This document shows, piece by piece, positions 5,900 through 8,860 of a stretch of 8,860 nt of DNA. Position 1 is the first letter of the stretch. The number at the start of each line of letters is the position of its first letter. The translations under genes were made by a program, and so were the position numbers. The notes under the pieces were generated by a model. The model saw nothing but the letters and a program-made list of their open reading frames with translations, ran no database searches and had not been told where the DNA came from. Origin of the DNA: Candidatus Paceibacter sp. GTDB taxonomy: Bacteria > Patescibacteriota > Minisyncoccia > Phycocordibacterales > JABAAK01. The stretch spans positions 1 through 8,860 of the forward strand of contig JABAAK010000033.1 in NCBI GenBank assembly GCA_014238775.1, written 5' to 3'.

Positions 5900-7753
5900 A
5901 TGAAAACAAACGAAATAAGAAAAAAATTTTTAAATTTTCAAATAAAAAATAAACACAAAACAATACCATCCTCGTCCATTGTTCCTATAAATGACCCAAC
6001 AACATTATTTGTTGGTTCTGGTATGCAACCATTGATTCCATATTTATTTGGAAAAGAACATCCATGTGGAAAAAGAATATCAAATTCTCAAAAGAGTTTT
6101 AGATCTGGAGATATTGAGGAAATAGGAGATAACAGGCACACAACTTTTTTTGAAATGCTTGGTAATTGGTCTTTTGGAGATTATTTTAAAAAAGAACAAA
6201 TACAGAATTTTTTTACTTTTTTGACTTCTAAAGAAGAGGGAATAAATCTTGACCCAAAAAGATTATATGTAACAGTGTTTTCTGGTTCAGAAAAATATAA
6301 CATACCAAAAGACTCAGAAAGTGTAGATATTTGGAAAAATTGTTTTTTATCAGCAGGAATAATAACCGACGTACAAGAGATTATTTCAGAGGAAAATGGA
6401 GATAAAGTGGGTATGGAAGATGGAAAACATATATTCTTTTATAATAGCGAAAAAAATTGGTGGAGTCGTTGTGGTACTCCAGAAACAATGCCGTCTGGGG
6501 AATTAGGTGGACCTGATTCTGAGGTTTTTTATGATTTCGGAAAAGAAAATACTGATAAGAATTATTATCATCTTAAACCACACCCAAATACAGAGTCTGG
6601 AAGATTTCTTGAAATTGGTAATTCTGTTTTTATGGAATATGTAAAAGAAAATAATTCTTTTAAAAAATTAAAAAATAAAAATGTGGATTTTGGAGGAGGA
6701 CTTGAAAGACTAGCTATGGTTGCACAAAACAAAACGGATATATTTTTAATTGATATTTTTGAAAATGCAATTGAAGTGTTAGGTGGAATAAATATATATA
6801 AAAATAATTTAAAATCTTGTAGAATAATTTTAGATCATTTGCGAGCTTCTATTTTTATTATTTCAAGTGGGGTTTTACCTTCAAACACTGACAAAGGATA
6901 TATTTTAAGAAGATTATTGAGACGGTTAATATATCATTTACAATACACTTTAAATAATTTTTCTATTTTACCAAAATTAGTTTTATCTTTAATATCTGAA
7001 TATAAAAATACATACAAGGAATTAGATGGTAAAAATATTATAAAAATAATAGAAGAAGAGGCGAAAAAGTTTTTAGAGGTAATAGAGAAAGGGACATCTA
7101 AATTCGAAGATATGTATAATAAAAAAAGAGTAATAACAGCAAAAGATGCTTTTGAATTATTTACAACCTTTGGTTTTCCTTTTGATGTTACACAAGATCT
7201 TTCAGAAAAGAAAAAGTTCAAAATTGATAAAAATGAGTTTCTTTCATTGATGAAAAAACACAAAGAAATTTCAAAAAAAGGAATCACAGCAAAATTTAAA
7301 AGTGGTTTGTCTGGCGATGAAAGAGAGGTTGTTTGTTATCATACCGCCACTCATTTATTACACCAAGCCCTAAAGGATGTGTTAGGTAATAATGTAACCC
7401 AAAAAGGTAGTAATATAACAAAAGAAAGACTAAGGTTTGATTTTTCTTTTGATAGAAAATTAACAAATGAAGAAAAAATGGAAATTGAGGATTTGGTAAA
7501 CAAAAAAATAAAAAATTCAATAAAAGTAGATTTTGTAAGTCTACCTTTGGATGAAGCAAAAAAAACCAAAGCATTGCATAATTTTGACGATAAATACCCA
7601 GATATAGTTACTGTATATAGTATTGGGGATTATAGTTGTGAATTTTGTTCTGGCCCACACGTAAAAAACACATCGGAGTTAGGTGTTTTTAAAATCAAAA
7701 AAGAAGAATCTATTTCTGCAGGAATTAGAAGAATAAAAGGGATACTCCTTTAA
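5900..7753 (+). CDS. alaS: Alanyl-tRNA synthetase, short form lacking beta-barrel and C-Ala domains
   Basis: AlaRS charges tRNA-Ala with alanine and clears mischarged Ser/Gly. The 617-residue protein opens with NEIRKKFLNF and PSSSIVP, and has the class II motif 2 region HTTFFEMLGNWSFGDYF and motif 3 GGGLERLAM (265-273). The helical tRNA-recognition part contains DHLRASIFIISSGVLPSN and GYILRRLLRRL. The editing domain shows HTATH (481-485) and C583-SGP-H587, the four zinc-site ligands of the family, so proofreading looks intact. The usual beta-barrel of about 80 residues before the editing domain is missing: KFKSGLSGDER leads almost directly to HTATH. The chain stops at GIRRIKGIL, so the DHHA1/C-Ala domain and its linker helix are absent. 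E. coli AlaRS has 876 residues. I believe this compact form is common in CPR bacteria, so it is probably functional and not a broken gene. The start is 5 nt after the nuclease stop, with no clear Shine-Dalgarno sequence (only A-rich AAGAAAA). Confidence 0.96.
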   Translation: MKTNEIRKKFLNFQIKNKHKTIPSSSIVPINDPTTLFVGSGMQPLIPYLFGKEHPCGKRISNSQKSFRSGDIEEIGDNRHTTFFEMLGNWSFGDYFKKEQIQNFFTFLTSKEEGINLDPKRLYVTVFSGSEKYNIPKDSESVDIWKNCFLSAGIITDVQEIISEENGDKVGMEDGKHIFFYNSEKNWWSRCGTPETMPSGELGGPDSEVFYDFGKENTDKNYYHLKPHPNTESGRFLEIGNSVFMEYVKENNSFKKLKNKNVDFGGGLERLAMVAQNKTDIFLIDIFENAIEVLGGINIYKNNLKSCRIILDHLRASIFIISSGVLPSNTDKGYILRRLLRRLIYHLQYTLNNFSILPKLVLSLISEYKNTYKELDGKNIIKIIEEEAKKFLEVIEKGTSKFEDMYNKKRVITAKDAFELFTTFGFPFDVTQDLSEKKKFKIDKNEFLSLMKKHKEISKKGITAKFKSGLSGDEREVVCYHTATHLLHQALKDVLGNNVTQKGSNITKERLRFDFSFDRKLTNEEKMEIEDLVNKKIKNSIKVDFVSLPLDEAKKTKALHNFDDKYPDIVTVYSIGDYSCEFCSGPHVKNTSELGVFKIKKEESISAGIRRIKGILL

Positions 7754-7758
7754 TTACG

Positions 7759-7767
7759 TGCTATAAT
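7759..7767 (+). promoter_or_regulatory. Extended -10 promoter, predicted leaderless start
   Basis: TGCTATAAT is a perfect TGn-TATAAT element in the 20-nt gap between alaS and the next gene. Six bases separate the hexamer (7762-7767) from the ATG at 7774, placing the predicted +1 exactly on the A of the start codon. No good -35 is seen at 17 bp spacing (GGGATA there). It has the same geometry as the promoter at 544-572, which strengthens both. Confidence 0.62.
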
Positions 7768-7773
7768 TTTTTT

Positions 7774-8860
7774 ATGACTCAAAAAGATGAGAACTCACCA
7801 AGAAAACACTTATACTCAATAAGCAGTAAGAGAGTAAAAATTAATACTAATGATGATTATCGTAAACCCGAGAGCAAAGTTTTGTACAAAAGGTCTAAAA
7901 AGATTATAAAGCACAGGGATGATAATCAAAAGACACACCATAGAGATCAAAGTGATATTAAACAAAGAAATTTTATAAAAAACAGACACAATAATCGTAT
8001 TTCAAAGAAAACAAATTTAAACCCACATAAACATAAATCAAGAGTACACAGTACAAATGATGATTCTGTGTATGGTCGTAATAATGAAAAAAGGATAGAT
8101 AGAATACGAAGTAGAAAATCTAAATTTGTCTCAAGAAAAAATAAACACAAAAAAATTGTTTACAAAAGAATTTTTATGTTATTGTTTTTAGTAATTGGAG
8201 TAATTATACTGATAATAAGTACCATATTTACTTCAACTCTGGTTAAAGTTGAATCAGAACAACATCCTTTTGCTATATCTGGAACATTTAAAGCTGTACG
8301 TAGTCCACTTGTTGGCGAAGATATATCTTATACATTAAAAGGTCCGATATCAATAGATATAGAAAAAACCATAGAGGCAAAAAAACAAACAAGACAAATT
8401 ACAAAAGCACAAGGAAAAGTTATTTTGCACAACACTCACCCAAAAGGTGAACCACTTGATTTAATAAATAGGACAAGACTAGTTTTTGAAAGTGAAGTAA
8501 ATGAACTTGACCCAAGTGGAAAAGGAGATTGTAAATTAATCCGATGTTGGAGATTAAAAGGTCCGGAAACAATTCCTGGAGGAAAACAAAAAGGTGGTGA
8601 ATTTGTTCCGGGAACAAAGGAGGTAACAGTGGTAGCAGATAAATCTGGTAAAAATTATAATGTTGATAAAATAAATTCAAGATTTATTATTCCAGGATTA
8701 AAAAATTACAAATCTTTTTCTGATACATATGCTAAATCATCAAGTGTCATTGTTGGTGGTTTTGAAGGAATAAAATATGTTGCAGAAGATGATGTTTATT
8801 TGGATGCTGAAAAATATTTAAAAACAGAAATACAAAATATATTGACAAAAGATTTGTATG
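7774..8860 (+). CDS. Single-pass membrane protein with baseplate-J-like extracytoplasmic domain (3' end outside window)
   Basis: An open frame of 362 codons runs from ATG 7774 to the window edge without a stop; the end of the gene is not visible. Residues 1-132 are low-complexity and rich in Lys, Arg, His and Asn, predicted disordered and cytoplasmic by the positive-inside rule. Residues 133-153 are a strong TM helix (FMLLFLVIGVIILIISTIF). The rest, predicted outside, includes AQGKVILHN (212-220), a GGEFVPGTKEVTVVADKSGK stretch (274-293), NYNV (294-297) with FIIPGLK (304-310), and VGGFEG (327-332). This order resembles, from memory, uncharacterised Patescibacteria surface proteins often labelled baseplate-J-like (ATGTVTIYN..., VVADxPGxxYNI, FTIPGxKG). 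A segment with Cys253 and Cys258 looks like an insertion. The role is unknown; envelope or appendage assembly is possible. Start choice is supported by the extended -10 placed for a leaderless message. Confidence 0.78.
   Translation, partial: MTQKDENSPRKHLYSISSKRVKINTNDDYRKPESKVLYKRSKKIIKHRDDNQKTHHRDQSDIKQRNFIKNRHNNRISKKTNLNPHKHKSRVHSTNDDSVYGRNNEKRIDRIRSRKSKFVSRKNKHKKIVYKRIFMLLFLVIGVIILIISTIFTSTLVKVESEQHPFAISGTFKAVRSPLVGEDISYTLKGPISIDIEKTIEAKKQTRQITKAQGKVILHNTHPKGEPLDLINRTRLVFESEVNELDPSGKGDCKLIRCWRLKGPETIPGGKQKGGEFVPGTKEVTVVADKSGKNYNVDKINSRFIIPGLKNYKSFSDTYAKSSSVIVGGFEGIKYVAEDDVYLDAEKYLKTEIQNILTKDLY

Noticed and set aside
7947..8680. Minus-strand open frames in the last 900 bases
   Set aside because: They are antisense to the + strand membrane protein frame that runs unbroken from 7774 to the end and has a TM helix and domain motifs.

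Overview
The window is a gene-dense, strongly AT-rich stretch with every supported gene on the + strand and almost no intergenic DNA. Gene content and protein style point to a reduced-genome bacterium of the Candidate Phyla Radiation (Patescibacteria, probably a Parcubacteria-like lineage). The signs are a short alanyl-tRNA synthetase without its usual accessory domains, a sigma-region-4/HARE-HTH fusion regulator, a two-TM protein ending in a TEELASMYHFP-type motif, and a baseplate-J-like single-pass membrane protein. This placement is inference from recalled family resemblance, not a search. UGA appears to be an ordinary stop: no in-frame TGA occurs inside the genes, and one gene ends with TGA.

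Layout: (1) 1-542 is the 3' end of a pyruvate kinase gene cut by the window edge. (2) A consensus-like promoter (TTTACA-17 bp-TATAAT) lies just after its stop. It opens a tight four-gene run, 579-5054: a three-HTH regulator, a two-TM conserved protein, mltG (septal/endolytic murein transglycosylase) and mnmA (tRNA 2-thiouridylase). The genes are separated by 2 nt or overlap by 4 nt and 1 nt. (3) An extended -10 overlapping the mnmA stop precedes an ATP-cone/PD-(D/E)XK nuclease gene (5067-5894) and alaS (5900-7753), 5 nt apart. (4) Another extended -10 at 7759-7767 precedes a membrane protein gene starting at 7774. It is open to the window end, is clearly coding, and has a basic cytoplasmic tail, one TM helix and an extracytoplasmic domain.

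The genes are mostly core functions (glycolysis, translation fidelity, tRNA modification, cell-wall cutting at division) mixed with lineage-type proteins of unknown role. I see no tRNA, rRNA, CRISPR array, insertion sequence, attachment site or convincing hairpin terminator, and no non-coding stretch above 40 nt.

The most notable regulatory pattern is that the predicted transcription start falls on the A of the ATG (579 and 7774) or 5 nt before it (5067). No gene start visible in the window has a Shine-Dalgarno sequence, so the cell probably relies on leaderless or SD-independent initiation here. The most notable proteins are the nuclease with a fused nucleotide-sensing ATP-cone, the trimmed AlaRS, and the sigma-4-like regulator that lacks the rest of a sigma factor. 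I did not find a clear multi-gene novel system.
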